DNA of 64,000 bases, taken from assembly GCA_947259725.1 (NCBI GenBank), contig CAMYNM010000010.1:62001-126000 (forward strand), read 5' to 3'. A program made the position numbers and the translations under genes. Each line of letters opens with the position of its first letter. Within the stretch, counting starts at the first letter, position 1. The stretch comes from CALZIK01 sp945787635 (GTDB taxonomy: Bacteria > Acidobacteriota > Thermoanaerobaculia > Multivoradales > JAHEKO01). The notes below the pieces were generated by a model. The model ran no database searches. It saw only the letters and a program-made list of their open reading frames with translations, and had not been told where the DNA came from. Below, in pieces: positions 22,485 through 31,483 of this stretch.

Positions 22485-25081
22485 ACGAGCAAATGTTTCC
22501 ATATCAGTCTCAACACTTCGCCGACTCCCGCCGGCTTCACTCCCCGCTCCCGGTTCATACGGCCGATCTCGAAAGCCAGATCCCACTGCCGGAAGAGAGT
22601 CGCGTACGCGTTCCGGAGCGAGTGGCGAGGATCGTAGATGTGGGTGGCCTCCGAGGTCACGCCGTTGAGCTCGAGGACCCGGAGATTCTCGCCGCGGGCA
22701 AACGCCTCCGGACTCGGTGCCTTGAGGTCGAACCGGCCGAAGTGGAAGCCCTCGATCGGCCGGGCGATCCGTTCGACGGCGGCCTCGAACGCCGGCGTCT
22801 TGAAACGCTCACCGTCGCCAAAGACCGCGCCCAGGCAGTGGGTTCCGACATCGGTGAGGCGCACACGCTCACCGGCCTCGGGAATCCGGTCCGCTCGACC
22901 GGAAAGGTGTTTCAAATAGACCGGAGCCATCGCGACGGCGCGGTCGTCGTCGAGGATCAGGCGCTCGAGGGTCGAGCGGCCGTCGCCAACGACCTCCGGC
23001 AGTCGTTTGTCGGTGATCGAGAAGATCCGGCCCCGCTCCTCCCCCGGCTCACGCAGGTAGAAGACTCCGAGCTCGGAACCGGGAACGTGCTCCTGCAGGA
23101 GAAACGGCTCTCGAGCGCCGGCCACCGCAGTCTCGAGTTCCTCGCGGCTACGCAGGATCACGACTCCCCGTCCGCGCTCGCCCACGTCGGGCTTGAAAAC
23201 CACCGGATAGTCGAGCCCGGCCTCCCGCAGAAAAGAAAAAGCCTCGGTCAACGGGTCCTGCGCGTCGTCGTCGATCAACCGGTACCGGGGCACCCATTCG
23301 GGCGCGATCCGGTCGAGGATCGCCGCCTTCGATTCGCCCACGAAGCCTCCCGCCGGCATCGCCGGGTTGGCCGCGGTGAAGAGCGTCGGACGGCGGTACT
23401 TGAGAGCCAACCAGCCGATGTGCGCGATCACCGGCAGATAGAAGACCCAGACCGGCCAGAACTCCCAGTAGCGGATGCGGCACCAGCGGCCGATCAAAAG
23501 ACGGCGGCCCCGGTGGGTTCCCAGCGCCCGCACCAACCGCAGGCTCATCCAGACGAGGATCGCGAGCCCAATCGCCCCGGGAATCGCCCAGCGCTGAAAG
23601 ACCTCGAAGTACGTCAACACGCGCACGCCCACGAGATACGCGAGTCCCACCAGAAGCGGCACCCATGCCGCGGCCGCGAGTGCCAGGTAGAGCGAGAATC
23701 GCCAGAACGGAGCCGCCACCACCCCGGCCGCGACGTAGGTCGGGACGCGGGTACCGGGAAGGAACCGGCTGGCGAAGACCACCGAGAACCCCTTCTCCTC
23801 GAACCAGGCGCGGCTGCGCTCGACGGCCTCGTCAGAGACCCACCAGCGAAGCGGCGCCCGCCGGAGCCAGGGCCTGCCGAGGAAACGGCCAACGAGGTAG
23901 AGACCGACGTCGCTCGCGAAGATGCCCACGAAGCATGCCAGAGATCCGGCGAGGTAGCCGATCCGGCCCTGCGCGGTGAGCAGGCCGGCGCCGATCGACG
24001 CGAGATCCTCGCTCACGAAGGTCGCCAGGGCGAGCAGGTTCATGAGCACGAAGAGAGTGATCCCGCGCGCGCGCGGCAGGAGCGTCGGGTCGGGCGGCTC
24101 GCGGCCGCGAGCCAGCCGCTCGGGATCGGCCCCGGCTCGCCTGGTCGCCGTGCCGGCTTCGACTCGAGCCAGAAACTCCAGGATCGGCTCCGCCAGCATC
24201 TCTCCCGATCGGAACACCATGAAGTGGCTGGCGTCGAACAGAACGAGCTCGCTCTGCGGAACGATACGGTGGTGCTCGAACGCCGCAGCGGCCGGCACCA
24301 GGGGATCGTTGCGGCCGTGGACGATCAAGACCGGCACCTCGAGCTGCTCGAGGATCGCTCGCAAGGGTCGTTGGTCGGAATCGAAGAAGTTGCGAGCGTA
24401 CGGCACGCCGAGCATGACGTCGTCGAGAACGCCGAAATGTGGCACCGCCTCCTGCAGGAGCCAAAGCGCGGCGAGCTGCGCGCCGTGCACCGCGTGATTC
24501 AGATGGTAGTTGCCGAGAAGCTCCGCCTCCTGCACGCCGATCGCCGACAGCAGGGTTACCGAGCCGACGCGATCGGGCGCCTGGCCGGCGAGCTCGAGCG
24601 CCACCCCACCGCCCATGCTGAAACCCAGAACGTGGACCCTGGCGAGGTTCAATTGGTCGAGAAGGCCCAAGGCCGCCCGGGCGTGAGCCGCGATCGAATA
24701 GTCGGAGACCGTCTTCGTCGAGTCGCCGAAGCCGGGGAGATCCGGCGCCAGAGCGCACATCCGGCCGCCGAGCGCGGGACCAAGGGCGTCAAAGTCGCGC
24801 GACGAGCCGGGGCTGCCGTGAAAGAGCAGCACCACGGGTGTGTCACCTTCGGCGGCATCAGAGCCACCGGAGGCGGGCGGGCAGAAACGCCGAAAGGCGA
24901 TGACCACCTCTTGACCGTTCTCGAGGCCGGCGATCGAAATGCTCTCGCCGCCGGCCTCTGAACCGGCGGACCCAGCCGGTTTCGCGGCGCGCCAAAGATG
25001 AGACGCCGCCAGCGCAACAACATAGACGGCCAGAACGCCCAGGATCGTCCGCCGCTTGAGCGCCATCGGCGCGAGGCCCAC
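22481..25081 (-). CDS. Alpha/beta-hydrolase, DedA and ATP-grasp three-domain membrane protein
   Basis: The 866 residues join three enzymes or transporters. After a membrane anchor (12-28) an alpha/beta-hydrolase domain (about 80-310) has FHGSPGSS, nucleophile Ser155 in GFSMGG, Asp259 in GRNDP and His286 in ASHF. A DedA/VTT domain (about 345-545) contains FASRFLPGTRVPTYVAAG and several membrane helices. The C-terminal ATP-grasp (about 575-860) has VVFKPDVGERGRG (628-640), Glu664, Asp785 and ELNG at 804-807. GTG at 25081 or ATG at 25066 could start it. It ends an operon after OlsB- and PlsC-like acyltransferases, so a role in amino-lipid ligation, cleavage and flipping is inferred. Confidence 0.85.
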   Translation of the reverse strand: MGLAPMALKRRTILGVLAVYVVALAASHLWRAAKPAGSAGSEAGGESISIAGLENGQEVVIAFRRFCPPASGGSDAAEGDTPVVLLFHGSPGSSRDFDALGPALGGRMCALAPDLPGFGDSTKTVSDYSIAAHARAALGLLDQLNLARVHVLGFSMGGGVALELAGQAPDRVGSVTLLSAIGVQEAELLGNYHLNHAVHGAQLAALWLLQEAVPHFGVLDDVMLGVPYARNFFDSDQRPLRAILEQLEVPVLIVHGRNDPLVPAAAAFEHHRIVPQSELVLFDASHFMVFRSGEMLAEPILEFLARVEAGTATRRAGADPERLARGREPPDPTLLPRARGITLFVLMNLLALATFVSEDLASIGAGLLTAQGRIGYLAGSLACFVGIFASDVGLYLVGRFLGRPWLRRAPLRWWVSDEAVERSRAWFEEKGFSVVFASRFLPGTRVPTYVAAGVVAAPFWRFSLYLALAAAAWVPLLVGLAYLVGVRVLTYFEVFQRWAIPGAIGLAILVWMSLRLVRALGTHRGRRLLIGRWCRIRYWEFWPVWVFYLPVIAHIGWLALKYRRPTLFTAANPAMPAGGFVGESKAAILDRIAPEWVPRYRLIDDDAQDPLTEAFSFLREAGLDYPVVFKPDVGERGRGVVILRSREELETAVAGAREPFLLQEHVPGSELGVFYLREPGEERGRIFSITDKRLPEVVGDGRSTLERLILDDDRAVAMAPVYLKHLSGRADRIPEAGERVRLTDVGTHCLGAVFGDGERFKTPAFEAAVERIARPIEGFHFGRFDLKAPSPEAFARGENLRVLELNGVTSEATHIYDPRHSLRNAYATLFRQWDLAFEIGRMNRERGVKPAGVGEVLRLIWKHLLV

Positions 25082-25202
25082 CTTTCTCAGCCGGCCGTTG
25101 CCCAGGGGGCGGCCGGAGTCGGGTGCGAAACCGCGGAGCCCGAGTCCGGCGCGAAGAGCCGGCGCGCCGGCAGCGGAAACTGGTCAATAACCGAGATCGG
25201 CA

Positions 25203-25973
25203 TCACGAAGCGGCTCCCGGCACGGGAACGAAGAGCTCTCGAACCCTTCGTTCGAGACACGACGCCAGTCGCTTGCGGTCGCTCTCGCGAACCGCCTCGG
25301 CGCCGAAGGCCACCCGCGCGGAAAACCCGGGCAGGCTCAGCAGCCGCAAAAAGTGGTCGGTAAACGTCATCTCGCCCCACCAGCACACCGCCAGGTGCGC
25401 CGAAGGTTGACCGGAGGGCGTACTGTAGCTCAATGCCGCGGACGAAACCGACAACCGCGCCCGGGCCGCGGGCTCGAGCAGAGACGGTTTGAACGCGCCC
25501 ACCGACGCACCGCCGGTGCTGGTGCCCTCCGGGAAAATGACGACGCCCTCACCCGCGCCGAGAGCCTCTTCGATGCGGGCCACGACTCTCGGAAGATCGC
25601 GGTGCAGGTCCCGGTCGACGAAGATCGTGTCCATTCCCGCGACGACGGAACCCAGCACCGGCCAGCCTCGGACTTCACTCTTGGATACAAAGATCGCGTC
25701 CAGACGGCTCGCCAAGACGACAATGTCCAGGTAGCTCAAATGGTTCGAGACCAGCAAAAACGGAGCATCCGGAACGGCTCCAACCACCTCGACTTGTGCG
25801 TTCATAATCCGCAGGGCAGTTCGAGCCCAGGCCCCGAAGTTGACGTTTCGCCACCGCCCCCGCGCCGACGGACGAACGATCAGCACCAGCCGGCCGAGGC
25901 GCCACATCCCGTAGAAGAGGATCGTGACCTTGGCGATCAGAAGCGCTCGCAGCCAGCTCCGGAGACGCGCCAC
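25203..25973 (-). CDS. PlsC/OlsA-type 1-acyl-lipid O-acyltransferase
   Basis: The 256-residue protein has an N-terminal membrane segment and the acyltransferase motifs NHLSYLD at 77-83 (His-Asp catalytic dyad) and FPEGTSTGG near 148-156. PlsC family enzymes acylate lysophosphatidate; OlsA members acylate lyso-ornithine lipid. The immediate neighbour six bases upstream is OlsB-like, which favours the OlsA role. It follows that gene on the same strand and precedes the three-domain fusion by 121 bases. Confidence 0.85.
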   Translation of the reverse strand: MARLRSWLRALLIAKVTILFYGMWRLGRLVLIVRPSARGRWRNVNFGAWARTALRIMNAQVEVVGAVPDAPFLLVSNHLSYLDIVVLASRLDAIFVSKSEVRGWPVLGSVVAGMDTIFVDRDLHRDLPRVVARIEEALGAGEGVVIFPEGTSTGGASVGAFKPSLLEPAARARLSVSSAALSYSTPSGQPSAHLAVCWWGEMTFTDHFLRLLSLPGFSARVAFGAEAVRESDRKRLASCLERRVRELFVPVPGAAS

Positions 25974-25979
25974 GCCCGG

Positions 25980-26780
25980 TCAACCAAAGAACATTCGATG
26001 CACGGTTGGGCTCAATCCATCGATGTCCATCAGCACGAGGTAGTCGATGGTCTTGAACTCGCGGTCGATCGCCGGGGGGCCGCACACTTTGGAACCGAAC
26101 CGCAGATAGGTCCTGAACAGGATCGGCAGCTCGATGTCCTCCGCTTGGACCGACGACGGTGCTCCGCCCAGACGGTGCTCGGCGCGCGTGGCGACCTCGA
26201 GCTCGGGATGCATGTGCCCGTGCCGGCTCAAACAATCGTACGCGCACCAGCCCACGTCCGCATCCTGCGACGTAAGCGAGCAGCAGCCAAACAGATAGCG
26301 CGCCTGATTGTGGGCGACATAGAGAGCCAGGCCCTTCCAGAGCAGAAACAGCACCCGCTTGCTTCGGTGCGACTTCGCGACGCAGGCTCGGCCGACCTCG
26401 ATCGAGCGTTCGAGGACGCGCTGGGGAAGCCCGGCCAGGTCGAACAGACTGTCGGTATAGAACCCCCTGTAGCGCTTCGCCATTTCAGCGGTCTGCATCC
26501 GATAGGTGCCGACGACCCCGCCCGTTCGCAGGTCGCGCACGATCAGGTGATGGCACCATGGATCGAAGCCGTCAAAATCGCGACCGGTCTCGAATGAAGA
26601 GTCGAGGCCCTCGCCCAGCTCTTCGTTGAACACCGTGAATCGCAGCCGCAGCGCCTCGTCCAAGTCGTCGTCGTTGCGGGCGAACGACACCTCGTAGCCG
26701 CCGTCGCGGAGCGTCCGTTTCGGCAGCTGCCGGGAGGCCACCGGATAGGTGGTTTCGAGGGTTGCGATCTCGCTGGACAT
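25980..26780 (-). CDS. OlsB-like N-acyltransferase (GNAT fold)
   Basis: The 266 residues match the OlsB/hemolysin-like GNAT family that transfers a 3-hydroxyacyl group from acyl-ACP to the alpha-amino group of ornithine. Landmarks are LRLRFTVFNEELGEG near 44-58, then DPWCHHLIVRD, VGTYRM, and LERSIEVGRACV, followed by LFLLWKGLALYV. Together with the adjacent PlsC/OlsA-like gene this would make an ornithine- or other aminoacyl-lipid. The ATG at 26780 has GGGAG eight bases upstream; longer in-frame versions overlap the previous gene and are rejected. The amino-acid substrate is not determined. Confidence 0.85.
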   Translation of the reverse strand: MSSEIATLETTYPVASRQLPKRTLRDGGYEVSFARNDDDLDEALRLRFTVFNEELGEGLDSSFETGRDFDGFDPWCHHLIVRDLRTGGVVGTYRMQTAEMAKRYRGFYTDSLFDLAGLPQRVLERSIEVGRACVAKSHRSKRVLFLLWKGLALYVAHNQARYLFGCCSLTSQDADVGWCAYDCLSRHGHMHPELEVATRAEHRLGGAPSSVQAEDIELPILFRTYLRFGSKVCGPPAIDREFKTIDYLVLMDIDGLSPTVHRMFFG

Positions 26781-26793
26781 CGTTGGGCGCTCC

Positions 26794-28665
26794 CTACCGC
26801 TCTGCGATGCGATTGTACGACTCGGGATCGGCCGCGAGATAGAGAAAGTTCTCCCGCCGGCTGACCTCGCCGGTGATCTCCAGGGGTTCGGCGACCACCG
26901 AGAGCACTCTCCGGTTGACCGGCAGGCCTTGCGCATCGACGAGGAGGAGGTGATCTTGCCGGCCGGCAGCGTCAGTCACAACGAACAGCGGTGGGATCCC
27001 GCCGCGGATGCAGTTGATCGCGCAGGCCTTGTGGGGCTTCGCGCGACCCGGTTTCATCACGCCCAGATAGCACTTGCTGTCGACGATCTCGCCGCGCAGC
27101 GTGTGCACTCCGAGGGAGACCTCGGCCGGACCCTCGCTCGCGTCGCCCGCCATCGCCTGCGCGCTGCCCGGCGCAAGCTCGAGCGCGGTGAGATCGCCAC
27201 GGTAGATGAGGCTCCCTTCGACCGTCGCGGGCCGGCCGGTGACGGCCTCGATCTCAGAATCTGCTCCGAACTTGCCCCGCGCGACCAGAAGAATCCGCGA
27301 GAGACCTTCTCGGCTCTGGTCGCCTCCCGGCTCCGCACCAGGCGGAAACAGGTCGAGGACGGGATACGGGTCCGCACGCACGACCCCTGTCAGGGTCCTC
27401 GTCTGGCCGAACTCGAAGGTCGCCTCCGCAAAGGGCGACTGGGAGGCGGTCAACAGCGCGGCGAGCCCGGCCGAGCCCACGAGGACGCCGACCGCCGCCC
27501 GACCGGTGAAGCGGGCGAGTTCCGGCGGGGACTCCTTCCGATAGCCGACGTAGAAACCGCCCCTGGAAGCGTCTGCTGGCGGCGCTGGACGCGCGCCGTC
27601 CTCGATTGCCGCAGGCTCGACCCGGGTCCCGGCCGGATTGGGTCTCGGATCGATCCACACGCGCCCGCCGGCCAGCTTGACATTGAAGGTCGGAACCCTC
27701 TCGGTGAACGGCGGCGGCGACTGCCCCGACTCGGGTCGATACTCGTAGCCGTGCCACGGGCAGACGACGCAGCCGTTGACGATCCGCCCCTCGCCGAGCG
27801 GTCCGTTCTGGTGCTGGCAGGCGTTCGAGAGCGCCGAGATTTTGCCGTCGTAGCGAAAGATCGCGACCCTGTCGCCGGCGATCGTCACCGTGCGCGCGCG
27901 GCCGTCCAAAATCTCGTCAACCGCGCAGGCGTCGACCCAGCCCTCCGGGGCCGGTGGCGAAGCACCCGTGTCCGCGGGGCCCGTGCGTTCGACGTCGCCA
28001 AGTCGCTCGCGCCAGCCTGCGGCCAGCTGAATCGCGAGCACCCACCCGAGGCCCACGGCCATGGCGCCGGCCAGAAGTGGACTGTTTTCGGACTGCAACA
28101 CACCCAGCGCGACGTGCCCGACTATTAGAGCGTAGGCGACGTAGACCAGCATGTGCATCCGTTTCCAGACAGGCGCGGTCAGATTCGCCAGCCAGAAATC
28201 GTGGCTGGTGGCCGCCATCAGGAACAGGATCGCGAGCGCCGCGACGCCGAGCGGTTGAAACGGAAATTCCGCCAGACCCACCGTCCATCCCTGCTCGGGC
28301 GACAGCACGCTGGTCAAAGGGTCTCGATCCCCGAGAGCGTGAAACTGAAACAGCGAGAAGGCTCCGTGGCCGAGCGCCAGTACGAACATCGTCACACCGA
28401 GGTGGCGCCGGTTGTAGAGCCAGGGCAGAAAGCGCCGATCGAGACGGCAAAGCGGTCCGATCGAGAGGATCACGTGCAGCAGCAGAAGAGCGCACGTCCC
28501 GAGTGCGCGGATCACCAGCGTCTCGGCGGTCGCGTCTGGGTGGAGCACGAAGCCGAGGCCGAGAAAGACCAGCAGGTAGAGAGCCACGCCGCCGAGGAGC
28601 ACCCGGTCGTAGATCTTCTTCTGCCGGTTCCACCCGACGCTCTTGTAGGCGTGCGTCACCCGCAC
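26794..28665 (-). CDS. Ferric-reductase-like membrane domain fused to Rieske and Cys-rich domains
   Basis: The 623-residue protein has five or six membrane helices (residues 24-215). Histidines at 64, 88, 100, 154, 171 and 184 are suited to bind two b-type hemes. A Rieske domain follows with Cys283-x-His285 and Cys302-x-x-His305. A further membrane helix lies at about 388-407. The final domain (about 420-623) holds KCYLG and HKACAINC (Cys542, Cys558, Cys562), which I do not recognise. It looks like a quinol or NAD-independent electron carrier. It starts with GTG at 28665, overlapping the 47-residue gene, and the OlsB-like gene follows 13 bases after its stop. Confidence 0.85.
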   Translation of the reverse strand: MRVTHAYKSVGWNRQKKIYDRVLLGGVALYLLVFLGLGFVLHPDATAETLVIRALGTCALLLLHVILSIGPLCRLDRRFLPWLYNRRHLGVTMFVLALGHGAFSLFQFHALGDRDPLTSVLSPEQGWTVGLAEFPFQPLGVAALAILFLMAATSHDFWLANLTAPVWKRMHMLVYVAYALIVGHVALGVLQSENSPLLAGAMAVGLGWVLAIQLAAGWRERLGDVERTGPADTGASPPAPEGWVDACAVDEILDGRARTVTIAGDRVAIFRYDGKISALSNACQHQNGPLGEGRIVNGCVVCPWHGYEYRPESGQSPPPFTERVPTFNVKLAGGRVWIDPRPNPAGTRVEPAAIEDGARPAPPADASRGGFYVGYRKESPPELARFTGRAAVGVLVGSAGLAALLTASQSPFAEATFEFGQTRTLTGVVRADPYPVLDLFPPGAEPGGDQSREGLSRILLVARGKFGADSEIEAVTGRPATVEGSLIYRGDLTALELAPGSAQAMAGDASEGPAEVSLGVHTLRGEIVDSKCYLGVMKPGRAKPHKACAINCIRGGIPPLFVVTDAAGRQDHLLLVDAQGLPVNRRVLSVVAEPLEITGEVSRRENFLYLAADPESYNRIAER

Positions 28666-28799
28666 TCCTCGAGACCCGGCGGATCCTCAACGGTGACAAG
28701 TCCCCGGCGGGCTCTCAGAGCCAGAACCAAAAGGACCGGAAGCAGCAAGGCCAAGAGCACAAAGATCGCGCGATGCGCCCGGCGCAGCGGGCGGATCAT
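28656..28799 (-). CDS. Small single-span membrane protein, 47 residues
   Basis: The protein reads MIRPLRRAHRAIFVLLALLL then PVLLVLALRARRG and a short acidic tail. It is one membrane helix with a basic N-side. Its ATG overlaps the preceding stop by four bases (ATGA) and its own stop lies ten bases inside the ferric-reductase-like gene. Such double overlap supports a real, translationally coupled gene. Function unknown; a subunit or assembly factor of the redox protein is the simplest guess. Confidence 0.55.
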   Translation of the reverse strand: MIRPLRRAHRAIFVLLALLLPVLLVLALRARRGLVTVEDPPGLEECG

Positions 28800-29080
28800 G
28801 GCTTGCCCTGCGCCGCTGCCCGTCGATGCGGGCTCCGCTCGACCGGAACTACGCGCCGCGCCCAGCGAAACGCCAACAGGGGCCAGAACGCCATCGCGGC
28901 GGGAAAGATCAGAATCCTGAAACCCCAACCCGCTGCGGCCGCAGCAGCGTCGACGCGGCCAGCGCCACGCGCCACGAACATCGTCCCGAAAACGATTCCG
29001 GCAACGACATACACACCCAAAAAGGCAAGAGCCATCGCCCAATGATACCTGCTGCCTCCTTGCCGCGCCGCGGGGGGCAT
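28796..29080 (-). CDS. Small two-span membrane protein, 94 residues
   Basis: The 94 residues have two hydrophobic segments, MALAFLGVYVVAGIVFGTMF and an Ala-rich span leading into FRILIFPAAMAFWPLLAF, followed by an Arg-rich tail. It is the first gene of the operon that runs through the ferric-reductase-like and OlsB-like genes. The 104 bases to the divergent enoyl-CoA hydratase gene must hold both promoters. The start at 29080 is the nearest ATG; a longer frame reaches 29164 but would cover the promoter region. Function unknown. Confidence 0.55.
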   Translation of the reverse strand: MPPAARQGGSRYHWAMALAFLGVYVVAGIVFGTMFVARGAGRVDAAAAAAGWGFRILIFPAAMAFWPLLAFRWARRVVPVERSPHRRAAAQGKP

Positions 29081-29184
29081 GACAGAATCACCGCGGTTTT
29101 CGGGGCCGGCGACGGCGCCGACCCTGCAGACAAACCCCATCATTCCCGCGACTCGTTTCGCCACAAGCTTTCGGAGGAAACACC

Positions 29185-29994
29185 ATGGCTGAGCCTTCAG
29201 CTGATACCCAGCGCACCCTAGTTCAGTACGAGATCAAGGACGGCGTTGCCTACCTGACCCTGACCGATCCGCCCGCCAACACCTACACCCACGAGATGAT
29301 GCTCCAGCTCGATCAGGCCGTGCTTTCGGCCCGATTCGACAAGGACGTGCACGTGATCGTACTGACCGGCCTGGGTGAGAAGTTCTTCTGTGCCGGCGCC
29401 AACATCAACATGCTCAAGAAGTCGGACCCGTACTTCAAGTACAACTTCTGCCTGCATGCCAACGAGACCCTGAACCGCCTCGAGCACACGCCGAAGCTCG
29501 TGATCGCGGCGCTCAACGGCCACACCGTCGGCGGCGGGCTCGAGATCGCCATGGCCGCGGACATCATGCTGGCCAAGAAAGACGCCGGCAAGGTCGGTCT
29601 GCCCGAGGTCACGCTCGGCGTTCTGCCCGGCACCGGAGGCACCCAGCGCCTTTCGCGCATGATCGGCAAGACCCGCTCGATCGAGCTCATGGTCGAGGGT
29701 GGTCTCATCTCCTTCGAGCAGGCCAAGGAGCTCGGCATCGTCAACAAGGTCCTCGAAGGCGACGACTTCATGGGCCAGGTCCACGACTACGCCAAGCAGT
29801 TCTGCCCGCCCAACAAGGCCTCGAAGGCGGTCGGGCGCATCAAGCGTTCGGTGCAGTCGGGTTGGGAGGTCCCGTTCGAGAGCGGCCTCGCGATCGAGCG
29901 CGAACTCCAGCAGCAGCTCTTTCAGAGCGACGACGCCAAGGAGGGCCTGGCCGCGTACATCGAGAAGCGCAAGCCCGAGTTCCAGGGCGTATAG
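29185..29994 (+). CDS. Enoyl-CoA hydratase/isomerase family protein
   Basis: The 269-residue crotonase-fold protein keeps the oxyanion-hole segments CAGANI and NGHTVGGGLEIA. Both catalytic-position Glu are present, in GGGLEIA and LPEVTLGVLPGTGGTQRL, so hydratase activity is expected. A GGAGG ribosome binding site precedes the ATG by six bases. It begins a six-gene plus-strand operon for acyl-CoA breakdown; the next gene starts on the base after its stop. The exact substrate (fatty, aromatic or amino-acid derived) cannot be told. Confidence 0.9.
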   Translation: MAEPSADTQRTLVQYEIKDGVAYLTLTDPPANTYTHEMMLQLDQAVLSARFDKDVHVIVLTGLGEKFFCAGANINMLKKSDPYFKYNFCLHANETLNRLEHTPKLVIAALNGHTVGGGLEIAMAADIMLAKKDAGKVGLPEVTLGVLPGTGGTQRLSRMIGKTRSIELMVEGGLISFEQAKELGIVNKVLEGDDFMGQVHDYAKQFCPPNKASKAVGRIKRSVQSGWEVPFESGLAIERELQQQLFQSDDAKEGLAAYIEKRKPEFQGV

Positions 29995-31476
29995 ATGTCC
30001 GAAAAACGGGCCGCAGCCGCGCCCCACGCGCCAAAGCTACCGCCGGCGAAGCTCTTCATCGGCGGTCAGTGGGCCGAGCCCGAGGGCGGCAAGACCTTCG
30101 CCACCGAGAATCCGGCGACCGAGGCGACGATCTGCGAGGTCGCCTCGGGATCGCCCGCGGACGTCGATCGCGCGGTCGAGGCGGCGCAAGCCGCTTTGGA
30201 CGGCGGCTGGGGCGAGACCTCGGCCCGCGATCGCGGGCGGATCCTGTGGAACGTCGCCGACGCGCTCGAGGCGCGCATCGACGAGTTCGCGCTGGTCGAG
30301 ACGCTCGACAACGGCAAGCCGATCTTCGAGTCCCGCTATGTCGACGTGCCCGCTGGAATCGCCGCGCTACGCTACTACGCCGGCTGGGCCGACAAGATCC
30401 ACGGTGATACGTTTCCGGTCGAAGGACCCTTCGTATTCGCCTACACCCTGCGCGAGCCGATGGGTGTGGTGGGCGCGATCACGCCCTGGAACTTCCCGAT
30501 CATCCAGGCACTGTGGAAGATCGCCGCGGCTCTGGCGTGCGGCAACACCGTGGTCCACAAGCCGGCGTCGTACACGCCGCTGACCGCACTCAAGTTTGCC
30601 GAGCTGGCGTGCGAGGCGGGTCTGCCTGCGGGCGCTCTCAACGTGCTTCCGGGCGGCGGCTCGGCGGTAGGCGGCGCGATGGTCGGCCATCCCGACATCG
30701 CCAAGATCTCGTTCACCGGCTCGACCGAGGTCGGCCAGACCATCATGAAACAGGCCGCCGACACGGTGAAGCGGGTGACCCTCGAGCTCGGCGGCAAGTC
30801 GCCCAACATCGTCTTCGCCGACGGCGACATCGAGGCCGCGGTCAAGGGCGCCTACAACGGCATCTTCTACGGCAAGGGCGAGGTCTGCGCCGCCGGCTCG
30901 CGGCTCTTCGTCGAGCGCAGCGTTCACGACCAGCTCCTCGAGAAGCTCATCGATCGCACCGAGCGCCTCCAGCCCGGCGATCCGCTTCATCCCAAGACTC
31001 GCATGGGCGCACTGGTGTCCTCGAGTCAGCGAGACACGGTGATGGGCTACGTGGATATCGGCAAGAACGAGGGCGCCGAGGTCGCGACCGGCGGCACGAC
31101 TGCCGATGTCGACGGCAAGGGCTATTTCATGCGGCCGACGATCCTCACCGGCGTCGACAACTCGATGCGGGTCGCACAGGAGGAGATCTTCGGCCCGGTC
31201 CTGGTGGCCATTCCGTTCGACGAGCCCGAGGAGGCGGTCCAACTCGCCAACGCCTCGATCTACGGACTCGCCGCCGGCGTCTGGACCCGCGACGTGGGCA
31301 AGGCCCACAAGGTCGCGGCCCAGCTCCAGGCGGGAACCGTCTGGATCAACCAGTACAACTGGTACGACTCCGGCGCGCCCTTCGGAGGCTACAAGCAGAG
31401 CGGCTTCGGTCGCGAGCTCGGGCGGGCGGCGATCGAGCACTACACCGAGACGAAGACCGTCTTCGTCGGCACGTGA
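29995..31476 (+). CDS. NAD(P)-dependent aldehyde dehydrogenase
   Basis: The 493 residues carry the full ALDH set: TPWNFP for cofactor binding, FTGSTEVG, the catalytic Glu in LELGGKSPN, and the nucleophile Cys in GEVCAAGSRLF. The C-terminal SGAPFGGYKQSGFGRELG is also present. It oxidises an aldehyde to the acid. It starts immediately after the hydratase stop codon and precedes a thiolase by seven bases. Beside a C26-type amidotransferase it might act like PuuC on gamma-glutamyl-aminobutyraldehyde, or serve a ring-cleavage pathway. Confidence 0.92.
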   Translation: MSEKRAAAAPHAPKLPPAKLFIGGQWAEPEGGKTFATENPATEATICEVASGSPADVDRAVEAAQAALDGGWGETSARDRGRILWNVADALEARIDEFALVETLDNGKPIFESRYVDVPAGIAALRYYAGWADKIHGDTFPVEGPFVFAYTLREPMGVVGAITPWNFPIIQALWKIAAALACGNTVVHKPASYTPLTALKFAELACEAGLPAGALNVLPGGGSAVGGAMVGHPDIAKISFTGSTEVGQTIMKQAADTVKRVTLELGGKSPNIVFADGDIEAAVKGAYNGIFYGKGEVCAAGSRLFVERSVHDQLLEKLIDRTERLQPGDPLHPKTRMGALVSSSQRDTVMGYVDIGKNEGAEVATGGTTADVDGKGYFMRPTILTGVDNSMRVAQEEIFGPVLVAIPFDEPEEAVQLANASIYGLAAGVWTRDVGKAHKVAAQLQAGTVWINQYNWYDSGAPFGGYKQSGFGRELGRAAIEHYTETKTVFVGT

Positions 31477-31483
31477 GCCCCCC

